The position numbers and the translations under genes are program-made. A DNA stretch of 64,000 nucleotides from JANXPZ01 sp033853925 (GTDB taxonomy: Bacteria; Eisenbacteria; RBG-16-71-46). The stretch is from assembly GCA_033853925.1 (NCBI GenBank), contig JAWOLC010000022.1, forward strand, positions 8,520 through 72,519. The letters run 5' to 3'. Positions 16,414-23,787 of this stretch are shown in pieces. The notes under the pieces are model-generated. The model was given only the letters and a program-made list of their open reading frames with translations. It was not told the origin of the DNA and did not search any database. Position 1 is the stretch's first letter. Every line of letters starts with the position of its first letter.

Positions 16414-16448
16414 CGAGGCGGCGGCGGGTGGAACCCGACGCCGCCTCG
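16414..16448. terminator. Bidirectional terminator between dnaK and the sugar dehydrogenase
   Basis: Perfect outer stem CGAGGCGGCG (16414-16423) with CGCCGCCTCG (16439-16448), plus an inner CGGGT/ACCCG stem around a GGA loop. It lies between convergent genes. Confidence 0.6.
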
Positions 16449-16465
16449 TCGCGCGCGGGCGGTCG

Positions 16466-17797
16466 CTACAGGCGCACGATCTTGGGCGAGCGCCGGCCCT
16501 TGAGGGCGTTGCGCGTGTCCACCACGGCGTGGGAGTGGCGGACGATGAGCGAATAGGGAAACGCCCGGTGGGCCGTGGCGATCACGGCGCAGTCGAAGCG
16601 CCGCAGGTTGCGCGGCGTCAGCGGCGTGCTCCGTATCTGGCGGCCGAAGTAGTCCAGCCTGGGCACGTAGGGGTCGCTGTACTCGACCTTGGCGCCGCGG
16701 TCCTCGAGCGTCTTCATGATGTCGAACGAGGGGCTCTCGCGGACGTCGTCGATGTCGGCCTTGTAGGCCATGCCCAGCACCAGCACCTTCGCGCCGCGCA
16801 CCGCCTTTCCGTGCGCGTTGAGGGCCTGCACCGCGAGGTCGGCGGCGTGCTCCGGCATCTGTCCGTTCACGTAGCCGGCCAGCTCGATGAAGCGCGCCTC
16901 GAAGCCGCTGGCCCGGGCCTTCCACGAGAGGTAGAAGGGGTCGATCGGGATGCAGTGCCCGCCGAGCCCGGGGCCGGGATAGAAGGGCATGAAGCCGAAG
17001 GGCTTGGTCGCCGCGGCCTCGATGACCTCCCACACGTCGATCTTCAGGCGCCGGCAGAGCAGTGCCAGCTCGTTCACCAGGCCGATGTTGACGCTGCGGA
17101 ACGTGTTCTCCAGCAGCTTCACCATCTCGGCCACCTGCGGCGAGGAGACGGCGACCACCCGCTCGAGGCGCTGCCGGTACAGCTCGACGGCCACCTTGGT
17201 GCAGGTGGGCGTGACCCCGCCCACGACCTTGGGCGTGTTCCGCGTCTGCCAGGTCGGATTGCCGGGGTCCACGCGCTCGGGGGAGAAGGCCAGGAAGAAG
17301 TCCTTGCCCACCCGGAGCCCGGTGGATTCCAGCTCGGGCAGGATCAGCTCGTCCGTCGTGCCCGGATAGGTCGTGCTCTCGAGGATGACGAGCATGCCCG
17401 GGTGCACGTACTTCTTCACCTGGGCCACGGCGGCCACGATGTACGACACGTCGGGGTCGCGCTGCTTGGACAGGGGCGTGGGCACGCAGATGCTCACGGC
17501 GTCGGCCTGGCGCAGGACGCCGAAGTCGGTGGTCGCCGCCAGGTGACCGCTGCGGGTCAGGGCCCGCACGTCGGCGGTGGAGACGTCCTGGATGTAGGAG
17601 CGGCCGACCTGGAGCTGGCGGACCCGCCGGGCGTTCAGGTCGATGCCCGTGACGCGAAAGCCCGCCAGGCCGAACTCCACGGCCAGGGGCAAGCCCACGT
17701 ATCCCAGGCCGATGACCGCCAAGCGGGCCCTGCGGGCCTCGATGCGGCGAGAGAGGATCTCGGCGGCCTGTGGCCGACCTCCGCGGAGCCTGCGCAT
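16466..17797 (-). CDS. Nucleotide-sugar dehydrogenase (UDP-GlcNAc/ManNAc 6-dehydrogenase type)
   Basis: 443 residues. NAD-binding LAVIGLGYVGLPLAVEFG at the N-terminus, the central helical domain with ENTFRSVNIGLVNELA, and the active-site GPGLGGHCIPIDPFYL, in which Cys forms the thioester during the two-step oxidation to a uronic acid. The C-terminal domain has LVLGMAYKADIDDVRESPS. The subgroup features (GGHCIP, KADIDD) point to WbpA/WecC-like enzymes more than UDP-glucose dehydrogenase. It provides precursors for surface polysaccharide. ATG 17797 lies nine bases from a predicted -10 box, deciding it over an in-frame ATG at 17836 that is inside the -35 box. Confidence 0.9.
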   Translation of the reverse strand: MRRLRGGRPQAAEILSRRIEARRARLAVIGLGYVGLPLAVEFGLAGFRVTGIDLNARRVRQLQVGRSYIQDVSTADVRALTRSGHLAATTDFGVLRQADAVSICVPTPLSKQRDPDVSYIVAAVAQVKKYVHPGMLVILESTTYPGTTDELILPELESTGLRVGKDFFLAFSPERVDPGNPTWQTRNTPKVVGGVTPTCTKVAVELYRQRLERVVAVSSPQVAEMVKLLENTFRSVNIGLVNELALLCRRLKIDVWEVIEAAATKPFGFMPFYPGPGLGGHCIPIDPFYLSWKARASGFEARFIELAGYVNGQMPEHAADLAVQALNAHGKAVRGAKVLVLGMAYKADIDDVRESPSFDIMKTLEDRGAKVEYSDPYVPRLDYFGRQIRSTPLTPRNLRRFDCAVIATAHRAFPYSLIVRHSHAVVDTRNALKGRRSPKIVRL

Positions 17798-17806
17798 AGA
17801 CAGCGG

Positions 17807-17836
17807 ACCGTAGCAAAACTCGCGCGCGAGGGTCAA
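17807..17836 (-). promoter_or_regulatory. Predicted promoter of the sugar-dehydrogenase gene
   Basis: On the minus strand TTGACC (17836-17831), 18-base spacer, TACGGT (17812-17807). Only nine bases separate the -10 box from the ATG, implying a nearly leaderless message. Confidence 0.6.
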
Positions 17837-17997
17837 ACGCAGCGGAGCGCGCGAACGGGCGGCGCCGCGCGGCTCCGGGCCCGCATTTGCCGTCGCCGCC
17901 CGGAAACGCGAGAATGCCCTGAGACTCCGCGCCGCGTCTCTCGTCGCTTCGCTCGCCGGGTCGCAAGCGCGGAGCCGGGACGCTGGGGGCTCGATCC

Positions 17998-18798
17998 ATG
18001 ACCGAGATCCGCGCGCAACTCATCGCTCGCTACCGCGCCGATGGCCTCGTCTGCTGGGGGCGGCGCGAGGGGGAGGAGTTCGTCCGCCTGGACGGTCCGC
18101 CCTGGCTCGGCGGCCGCGAGTGCGGGCCGCGCGACGCCGCGGCGCGCGTGGTCCTGCTGCCGCCCGTCGTGCCGACGAAGATCGTCTGCGTCGGGCTCAA
18201 CTACCGGGAGCACATCGCCGAGAGCACGACGGTGGTTCCCGGCGGGCTCGCCGAGCCCGCCGAGCCGCTGCTCTTCCTCAAGCCGCCCAGCGCGGTGGTG
18301 GCGACGGGCGAGGCGATCCGCTATCCGCGCGGCGTCGAGAGGCTCGATCCGGAGGCCGAGCTGGGCGTGGTGATGGGCAAGCGCGCGCGGGCGGTGCCGG
18401 CGGAGGCGGCGCTCGACTTCGTGGCCGGCTACACCTGCTTCGACGACGTGAGCGCCCGCAACTACCAGCGCAAGGACGGCCAGTGGGCCCGGGCGAAGGG
18501 CTTCGACACGTTCGCCCCGCTGGGGCCGTGGGTGGCCTCGGGGCTCGCGCCCGACGCGCTGCACGTCCGCTGCCGGGTGAACGGGCAGGAGCGCCAGCAC
18601 GGGTGCACCGCGGACCTCATCCATCCGGTGCCCGCGCTGGTGAGCTTCATCTCGCGCATCATGACGCTCGAGCCCGGGGACGTGATCGCCACGGGCACGC
18701 CCGCCGGAGTCGCGCCCGTCCACCCCGGGGACCTGATCGAGGTCGAGGTGGAGGGGATCGGGGTGCTGGCGAATCGCGTGGAGGTGGCGGAGCCGTGA
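17998..18798 (+). CDS. Fumarylacetoacetate hydrolase family protein
   Basis: 266 residues. The FAH-family core is present: KIVCVGLNYREHIAES, LDPEAELGVVMGKRARAV (metal ligands Glu), GYTCFDDVSARNYQ (Asp), GFDTFAPLGPW and TGTPAGVAPV. Members split or decarboxylate beta-diketo acids (fumarylpyruvate, acylpyruvate, HpcE substrates) or act on oxaloacetate. The N-terminal domain is the short type found in acylpyruvase/HpcE-like proteins, not fungal-animal FAH. No catabolic neighbours indicate a substrate. Starts at ATG 17998 and faces away from the sugar dehydrogenase. Confidence 0.88.
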   Translation: MTEIRAQLIARYRADGLVCWGRREGEEFVRLDGPPWLGGRECGPRDAAARVVLLPPVVPTKIVCVGLNYREHIAESTTVVPGGLAEPAEPLLFLKPPSAVVATGEAIRYPRGVERLDPEAELGVVMGKRARAVPAEAALDFVAGYTCFDDVSARNYQRKDGQWARAKGFDTFAPLGPWVASGLAPDALHVRCRVNGQERQHGCTADLIHPVPALVSFISRIMTLEPGDVIATGTPAGVAPVHPGDLIEVEVEGIGVLANRVEVAEP

Positions 18799-19069
18799 GC
18801 CGCGCGCGCCGGCCGCCCGCGAGGCGCCTGGTCCCGACTCGTGCCCCGGAGCCGTGCAAACCCGGGCTCTTGACACGAAGCGGACACACGAAGACCCGCG
18901 CGGCGGCGATGCTGCCAGCCTCGGGCGTGGCCTCGCTTCCACAGTCCAGGGACCGGGCCGCTTCCTTGCTGCGCGACGGGCGCACAGTGTGTACCCTGCT
19001 CGGAGGCGAGGTCGAGCGCCGAAGATCGGCGCCCCGACGGAGAGACGCCGCCACGAAACGACGGGAGAG

Positions 19070-19738
19070 ATGACCGACTCTTTCCGGACGCCACCCGACC
19101 CGGCCGTCCATGCCGGGAGCTGCTCCCTGGCGGAGCTGCGGACGAAGAACGACGAGCAGCTCGTGCGCGTGGCGCAGGCGGGGGACAACCGCGCCTTCGA
19201 CGAGCTGGTGCGCCGCTACCAGGACAAGGTGTACCGGCTCTCCTACAAGATCCTCCGCCACGAGGACGACGCGGCCGAGGCGCTCCAGGACGCCTTCCTC
19301 TCCGCCTACCGGGGGCTCAGGAACTTCAAGGTCGAATCCACCTTCTCGACCTGGCTCTACCGCATCGCCACCAACGCCAGCCTGATGAAGTACCGCAAGC
19401 GGCGCGACGACCACGTCTCGCTCGAGCAGTCGCAGAGCCAGAACGAGGAGGCCGAGCCGCTGCAGCTTCCCGACTGGTCCGCCCAGCCGCCCGAGCAGCT
19501 CCTCACCGCGGAGACCCGCGAGGTGATGGAGGAGGGGATCCAGCGCCTGCCCGAGGAGCTGCGCACGGTGTTCGTGCTGCGGGACATCGAGGGGCTCTCG
19601 AACGCCCAGGTGGCCGAGATCCTCGACCTCTCGGTGGCGGCCGTGAAATCGCGGCTGCACCGGGCGCGCATCTCGCTCCGCGAGCGGCTCAACCGCTACT
19701 TCGCGGACAAGATGACGAGGAAGGATCGCAGCCGCTGA
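19070..19738 (+). CDS. ECF sigma factor, RpoE-like
   Basis: 222 residues. Sigma region 2 covers about 35-110 (DNRAFDELVRRYQDKVYRLS, DAAEALQDAFLSAYRGL, STFSTWLYRIATNASL) and region 4 about 155-210 (LPEELRTVFVLRDIEGLSN, VAAVKSRLHRARISLRERL). It would direct RNA polymerase to a stress or envelope regulon. ATG 19070 follows GGGAGAG; upstream in-frame starts extend into non-coding sequence that contains an isolated TTGACA. No anti-sigma gene follows: the next gene is convergent uppP. A gene with a short acidic linker between regions, as here, is normal for RpoE relatives. Confidence 0.9.
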   Translation: MTDSFRTPPDPAVHAGSCSLAELRTKNDEQLVRVAQAGDNRAFDELVRRYQDKVYRLSYKILRHEDDAAEALQDAFLSAYRGLRNFKVESTFSTWLYRIATNASLMKYRKRRDDHVSLEQSQSQNEEAEPLQLPDWSAQPPEQLLTAETREVMEEGIQRLPEELRTVFVLRDIEGLSNAQVAEILDLSVAAVKSRLHRARISLRERLNRYFADKMTRKDRSR

Positions 19739-19789
19739 AGCCGGGGCGCGAAGGAAGGACCGGATGCGAAGGGAAGGGATTCCCGGGCG

Positions 19790-20623
19790 TCAGTGCAGAG
19801 CCAGCCAGACCAGGATGACCCCGGCCACCGCCACGCGGTACGCGAAGAAGACCCCGAACCCCGCGCGGGCGAGCCACCACAGGCAGGCGCGGATGCTGGC
19901 CAGCCCCACCACCGCCGCGGAGATCATGCCGGCCGCGAGCGTCGCGGCCGGCAGGTCGTGCGGCAGGTGGCGAAGCTCCACGAGCCCGGCGCCGAAGGTG
20001 ATGGGGGTCGCGAGCAGGAACGAGAGGCGCGCGGCCGTGACCCGGTCCAGTCCCGCGGTGCGCCCGGCCGTGATCGTGATGCCCGAGCGCGAGACCCCGG
20101 GCACGAGCGCCAGCGCCTGGGCGAAGCCGACGATGAGGGTGGGGCCCCAGCCCGGGAAGCGCTCCTTCTGCGGCTTCGTGGGCGCGTGGTCGGAGAGCCA
20201 GAGCAGCAGGCCGAAGACGACCAGCATCGCCGCCTGCAAGGGCAGGGCGCGCAGCTTCTCCTCCGCGGCCTTCTCGAGGAGCACGCCCAGCACCGCGCCG
20301 GGCACCGTGGCCACCGCCAGGCGGAGCACCGTTCCCCAGGCGTTCTCACGATCCGGCCCCCTGCCGAACAGCCCACGCGCGAGGTCGAGCCACACGCGCC
20401 AGAAGGCGGCCAACAGCGCGAGCAGCGTGCCCCAGTGCAGCGCCACGTCGAAGGCCACGCCCTCGTACCGCCAGCCCAGCAGCTCCGGCACGATGTACAG
20501 GTGGGCGCTGCTCGAGATGGGCAGGGGCTCGCTCACGCCCTGCACGGCGCCCAGCACCACCGCCTGCCAGGGGGTGAGGTTGGCGGCCGCGGGCGCGACC
20601 GGAGCGACGACGCCGAGGAGCAT
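19790..20623 (-). CDS. uppP: Undecaprenyl-diphosphatase UppP/BacA
   Basis: Recycles the lipid carrier undecaprenyl pyrophosphate to the monophosphate for cell-wall and polysaccharide synthesis; gives bacitracin resistance when abundant. 277 residues with about eight membrane helices and both catalytic motifs: VQGVSEPLPISSSAHL (Glu and Ser) and PGVSRSGITI (Arg). ATG 20623 is chosen over ATG 20641 because the latter lies between the -35 and -10 boxes of the predicted promoter. Divergent from murJ, which flips the lipid that this carrier bears. Confidence 0.93.
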   Translation of the reverse strand: MLLGVVAPVAPAAANLTPWQAVVLGAVQGVSEPLPISSSAHLYIVPELLGWRYEGVAFDVALHWGTLLALLAAFWRVWLDLARGLFGRGPDRENAWGTVLRLAVATVPGAVLGVLLEKAAEEKLRALPLQAAMLVVFGLLLWLSDHAPTKPQKERFPGWGPTLIVGFAQALALVPGVSRSGITITAGRTAGLDRVTAARLSFLLATPITFGAGLVELRHLPHDLPAATLAAGMISAAVVGLASIRACLWWLARAGFGVFFAYRVAVAGVILVWLALH

Positions 20624-20631
20624 GGCCGGGC

Positions 20632-20660
20632 ACGCTAGCATGGGGGTGGGAGGGTGACAA
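20632..20660 (-). promoter_or_regulatory. Predicted promoter of uppP
   Basis: On the minus strand TTGTCA (20660-20655), 17-base spacer, TAGCGT (20637-20632), eight bases before the uppP ATG. It overlaps the murJ start codon, so expression of the two divergent genes may interfere. Confidence 0.55.
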
Positions 20661-22300
20661 CCCCGCGCGCGCGCGGCTCCAGCACGGAGCGGAGCGTGGC
20701 TCGCGGGGCCGGCGCCTCCGGGGCCGCCATCCTCGTCTCGCGGGTCACGGGCCTGCTGCGCGACCAGGTGATGGCGGTCTTCTTCGGCGCGGGGTTCGCG
20801 ATGGACGCCTTCAACGTGGCCTTCCGCATCCCGAACCTGCTCCGGGACCTGCTCGCCGAAGGCGCGATGACCCGGTCCCTCGTGCGCACCTTCACCGAGT
20901 ACGACCGGACGCGCGGCGAGGAGGCGGCCTGGGAGCTGGGCCGGCAGCTCATGCTGATCCTGCTCCTCGCCCTCGCCGGGGTGTGCGTCCTGGGCTGGGT
21001 GTTCACCTCGCCGATCGTGCACTTCCTCGCCGGTGGCTTCGAGAAGGTCCAGCAGACGCTCGACGGCTACGGCAAGCTCCAGCTCACCGGCCTGCTCACG
21101 CGCGTCATGCTGCCGTTCCTGCCCGCGGTCGTGCTCGCCGCGGTCGCCATGGGCATGCTCAACGCCCGGGAGCGCTACGGCGTCTCGCAGCTCGCCTCGG
21201 CCGTGCTCAACGTGACGATGGTGGTGGTGGGGCTCGCGCTCATCCCGGTGGTGCGCGCCCTGGGGCAGCCCGCCATGCTGGCGATGGCGATCGGCGTGCT
21301 GGTCGGCGGGATCCTGCAGTTCGCCTACCAGCTTCCGCCGCTCTACCGGCTCGGCTTCCGCCTGCGTCCGGAGTGGCCGCGCTGGCACGCGGGCGTGCGG
21401 CGCGTGGCCCTGCTCATGATCCCGGCGACGGTGAGCAGCGCGGGCTGGCAGGTCAACACCGCGGTCAACACGATCATCGCCAGCCACCTGCAGCAGGGGA
21501 GCGTCTCCTGGCTCTACTACGCGCTGCGGCTGCAGCAGCTCCCCGTCGGCGTGCTGGGCGTGTCCTTCGGCATGGTGAGCATGACGAAGCAGGCCTACGC
21601 GATGGTGGAAGCCGATCTCTCGCGCTTCAAGGAGACGCTGGAGACCACCCTGCGGCTGGTCATCGTGGCCACGCTGCCGGCGGTCGCCTGGCTGATCGTG
21701 CTCTCGCAGCCCATCGTGGCCCTGCTCTTCGAGCACGGCCGCTTCCACGCCTTCGACACCGTGCAGACGGCCGGGGCGCTGGTCATGTACAGCCTCGGCG
21801 TGCCGGGCGCGGCGGGGGTGAACGTGATGGTCGGTGCCTTCTACGCCCTGGACGCTCCCTGGCTCGCGGTCCGGGCGAGCGTCGTGGCGGTGGCCGTCAA
21901 CCTGGCGCTGAACCTGCTCTTCATCGGTCCGCTCGCCTTCCTCGGCCTGGGGCACCGCGGCCTGGCCCTCGCCAGCTCGGTGGCCGCGACCCTCAACCTC
22001 CTCCAGCTCCTCTTCTACATTCGCCGGCGCGTGGGGCGCTTCGGCGGGAGGCGCGTCCTGGACAGCGCCCTGCGCGCCGGGGCGGCCGCCACGCTCGCGG
22101 GGCTCGCGAGCTGGGCGGCCCTGCGCGCCCTGGGCACGTCCTGGCATCGCGGCGTGCTCGTGGAGGGCGCGGTGGTGGCGTCCTCCTTCCTCCTCATGGC
22201 GGGGCTCTCGTGGGCCCTGATGCGCCTGCTGCGCGTCCGCGAGCTGGCGACCATCGAGTCCCTGGCGCTGGGGCTGCTGCGGCGGTTGCGAGGGCGGTAG
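20654..22300 (+). CDS. murJ: Lipid II flippase MurJ (MviN)
   Basis: Moves lipid II across the inner membrane for peptidoglycan synthesis. 548 residues, about 14 membrane helices of the MOP superfamily. Diagnostic N-terminal segment LVSRVTGLLRDQVMAVFFGAG, then MDAFNVAFRIPNLLRDLLAEGA, and LARVMLPFLP-like LTRVMLPFLPAVVL. GTG 20654 is preceded by GGTGGGAGG. Divergent from uppP with about 30 bases between the starts. No features out of the ordinary for the family. Confidence 0.95.
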   Translation: MTTPRARGSSTERSVARGAGASGAAILVSRVTGLLRDQVMAVFFGAGFAMDAFNVAFRIPNLLRDLLAEGAMTRSLVRTFTEYDRTRGEEAAWELGRQLMLILLLALAGVCVLGWVFTSPIVHFLAGGFEKVQQTLDGYGKLQLTGLLTRVMLPFLPAVVLAAVAMGMLNARERYGVSQLASAVLNVTMVVVGLALIPVVRALGQPAMLAMAIGVLVGGILQFAYQLPPLYRLGFRLRPEWPRWHAGVRRVALLMIPATVSSAGWQVNTAVNTIIASHLQQGSVSWLYYALRLQQLPVGVLGVSFGMVSMTKQAYAMVEADLSRFKETLETTLRLVIVATLPAVAWLIVLSQPIVALLFEHGRFHAFDTVQTAGALVMYSLGVPGAAGVNVMVGAFYALDAPWLAVRASVVAVAVNLALNLLFIGPLAFLGLGHRGLALASSVAATLNLLQLLFYIRRRVGRFGGRRVLDSALRAGAAATLAGLASWAALRALGTSWHRGVLVEGAVVASSFLLMAGLSWALMRLLRVRELATIESLALGLLRRLRGR

Positions 22301-22318
22301 GCGGGCGCCGGGAGTCTC

Positions 22319-23488
22319 TCAGCCGCGCGCCCGGCGGGCGTGGCCGCCGCGGCGCCAGAGCCCGGGGATGGCGGCGAAGGCGCTCAGCCGGCCGGGGCGC
22401 CACAGGCTGGAGGCCAGCTCCAGGGCCAGCCACCCGGCGTAGACGAAGCACACCTCCTCGCGCCAGCTCGGCCGAAGGAACTGCGCGAACCAGAGCAGGA
22501 AGAGGCCGGCGGCCTCGTACGCCTGGAGGTGGAAGTTGGCCAGGATCACCACCCCCAGGGCGCTCTGCAGCAGCGTCAGGATCAGCTCCACGCGATGCTC
22601 CTGGAGCGGCACGGTCATGGGCCGGCCGAACGAGAGCGAGTAGACGATCGGGATCATCGCCGCGAGCACGGTCCACTGGTTGATGTTCGAGGAGACCATG
22701 TTCATCAAGGCCATGCCGGCCTTGCCGCGGCTCCGCGCCCAGTAGAAGGCGCTGGTCTTCTCGGGGAACTCCGAGATGAACGGCGCCACCCACTGCACGA
22801 ACACGAACTGCGACACGCCCAGGGAGATGGCGATGCCCCGCATGCTCTCGAGGAAGGGATCGGCCGTGACGTAGAGCAGGGCGCCGGCGCCCACGAACAG
22901 ACCGAGGATCGACAGGCTGCGCGCCCAGGGGGGCAGGCCGATGATCCGCCGCGGCACGAAGGCCACGTCCTCCACTTCCTCGTGCTCCTTGGGGGGGATG
23001 CGGTTCAGCAGCGCCAGGTAGCCGAGGTACAGCGCCAGCAGGACGCCCGCATCCCACAGGTCGAGCGTGCCCTTGGCGATGACCCAGACGAAGTAGAGCA
23101 GGGGAGGGACGAGGCCCGCGACCTCGGCCGCGTGCTCCCGCTCGAGGCGGACCGCGGGCCAGCGCGTGCCCGTGTCCCGCCGCCCGTGGCTCAGGGCGTA
23201 CACCACCCAGATCATGGGCCAACCCAGCCCGGTGAGCAGCCGCAGCGCTCCCGTGAAGTTGGCGGTCATCAGGGGCACGTTGCGGTTCCAGGCGATCACC
23301 GCCTCGACCGCGAACTCGGGCAGGACCTGGATCCAGGCGAGCAGGGCCAGGGCCAGCCCCTGCGACACGTAGAACTGCGCGGCCTCGGCGCCCCAGGCCA
23401 CGACGAAGGCGCTCAGCAGCATGGAGGGGAACGTCCACAGCGCGTGGAGCGCGGCGCGATGGACGTCGTCGGGGGGAGTGCCGATCAT
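22319..23488 (-). CDS. Sodium/calcium exchanger family membrane protein (CaCA)
   Basis: 389 residues, about ten membrane helices arranged as two repeats joined by a soluble loop (about 165-190). The two alpha-repeats are recognisable as LPEFAVEAVIAWNRN and, in inverted half, FISEFPEKTSAFYWARSR followed by SSNINQW, which carry the conserved Pro-Glu and Ser/Asn cation ligands. The substrate is probably Ca2+ or another divalent cation exchanged for Na+ or H+. Convergent with murJ. Cytosolic calcium-binding domains are absent, as in prokaryotic relatives. Confidence 0.8.
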   Translation of the reverse strand: MIGTPPDDVHRAALHALWTFPSMLLSAFVVAWGAEAAQFYVSQGLALALLAWIQVLPEFAVEAVIAWNRNVPLMTANFTGALRLLTGLGWPMIWVVYALSHGRRDTGTRWPAVRLEREHAAEVAGLVPPLLYFVWVIAKGTLDLWDAGVLLALYLGYLALLNRIPPKEHEEVEDVAFVPRRIIGLPPWARSLSILGLFVGAGALLYVTADPFLESMRGIAISLGVSQFVFVQWVAPFISEFPEKTSAFYWARSRGKAGMALMNMVSSNINQWTVLAAMIPIVYSLSFGRPMTVPLQEHRVELILTLLQSALGVVILANFHLQAYEAAGLFLLWFAQFLRPSWREEVCFVYAGWLALELASSLWRPGRLSAFAAIPGLWRRGGHARRARG

Positions 23489-23663
23489 CGAAGCCTCCCG
23501 GCAGCCTGGGAACGGTGGTGCGCCCGCAGCGCCGGAAGCCGCCCACCGGGACTCGCGTGCCGCGGATCACGCGACGCGGCCGACACCACCCCCGACGATC
23601 CGGGCGAAGCGAAGCGCGGCGATACTGTGCTGGGGCGGCGGCGGCGTCAAGCCGGACGTGCAG

Positions 23664-23693
23664 TTGACCGTGGCGGAAGCCGCGGCCTACGAT
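23664..23693 (+). promoter_or_regulatory. Predicted promoter of the bshC-bshA operon
   Basis: TTGACC (23664-23669), 18-base spacer, TACGAT (23688-23693). This is one of the best promoter matches in the window. The first ATG downstream (23704) opens a 27-codon frame that ends on the bshC start. Confidence 0.65.
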
Positions 23694-23703
23694 GCGGCCG
23701 CTC

Positions 23704-23787
23704 ATGCGCGTCCATCGGCGGGTCTCCGCAGGCGTCCGGCGGCGCGTCTTCGCTCGGTCTGGCCGTGAAGGGGCTCGCCACTCGTGA
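23704..23787 (+). CDS. Possible 27-residue leader peptide upstream of bshC
   Basis: ATG 23704 is ten bases after the -10 box, so translation would begin close to the 5' end of the message. The predicted peptide (MRVHRRVSAG...) has nine arginines and no cysteine. Its TGA (23785-23787) overlaps the bshC GTG start by four bases, the same coupling seen between real genes here. No ribosome site precedes the bshC GTG except within this frame. It may be a coupling or attenuating leader, or a chance frame. Confidence 0.35.
   Translation: MRVHRRVSAGVRRRVFARSGREGARHS

Noticed and set aside
18870..18898. TTGACA upstream of the ECF sigma gene as a promoter
   Set aside because: The -35 box is perfect but the hexamer 17-18 bases downstream is GC-only; no -10 box can be supported.
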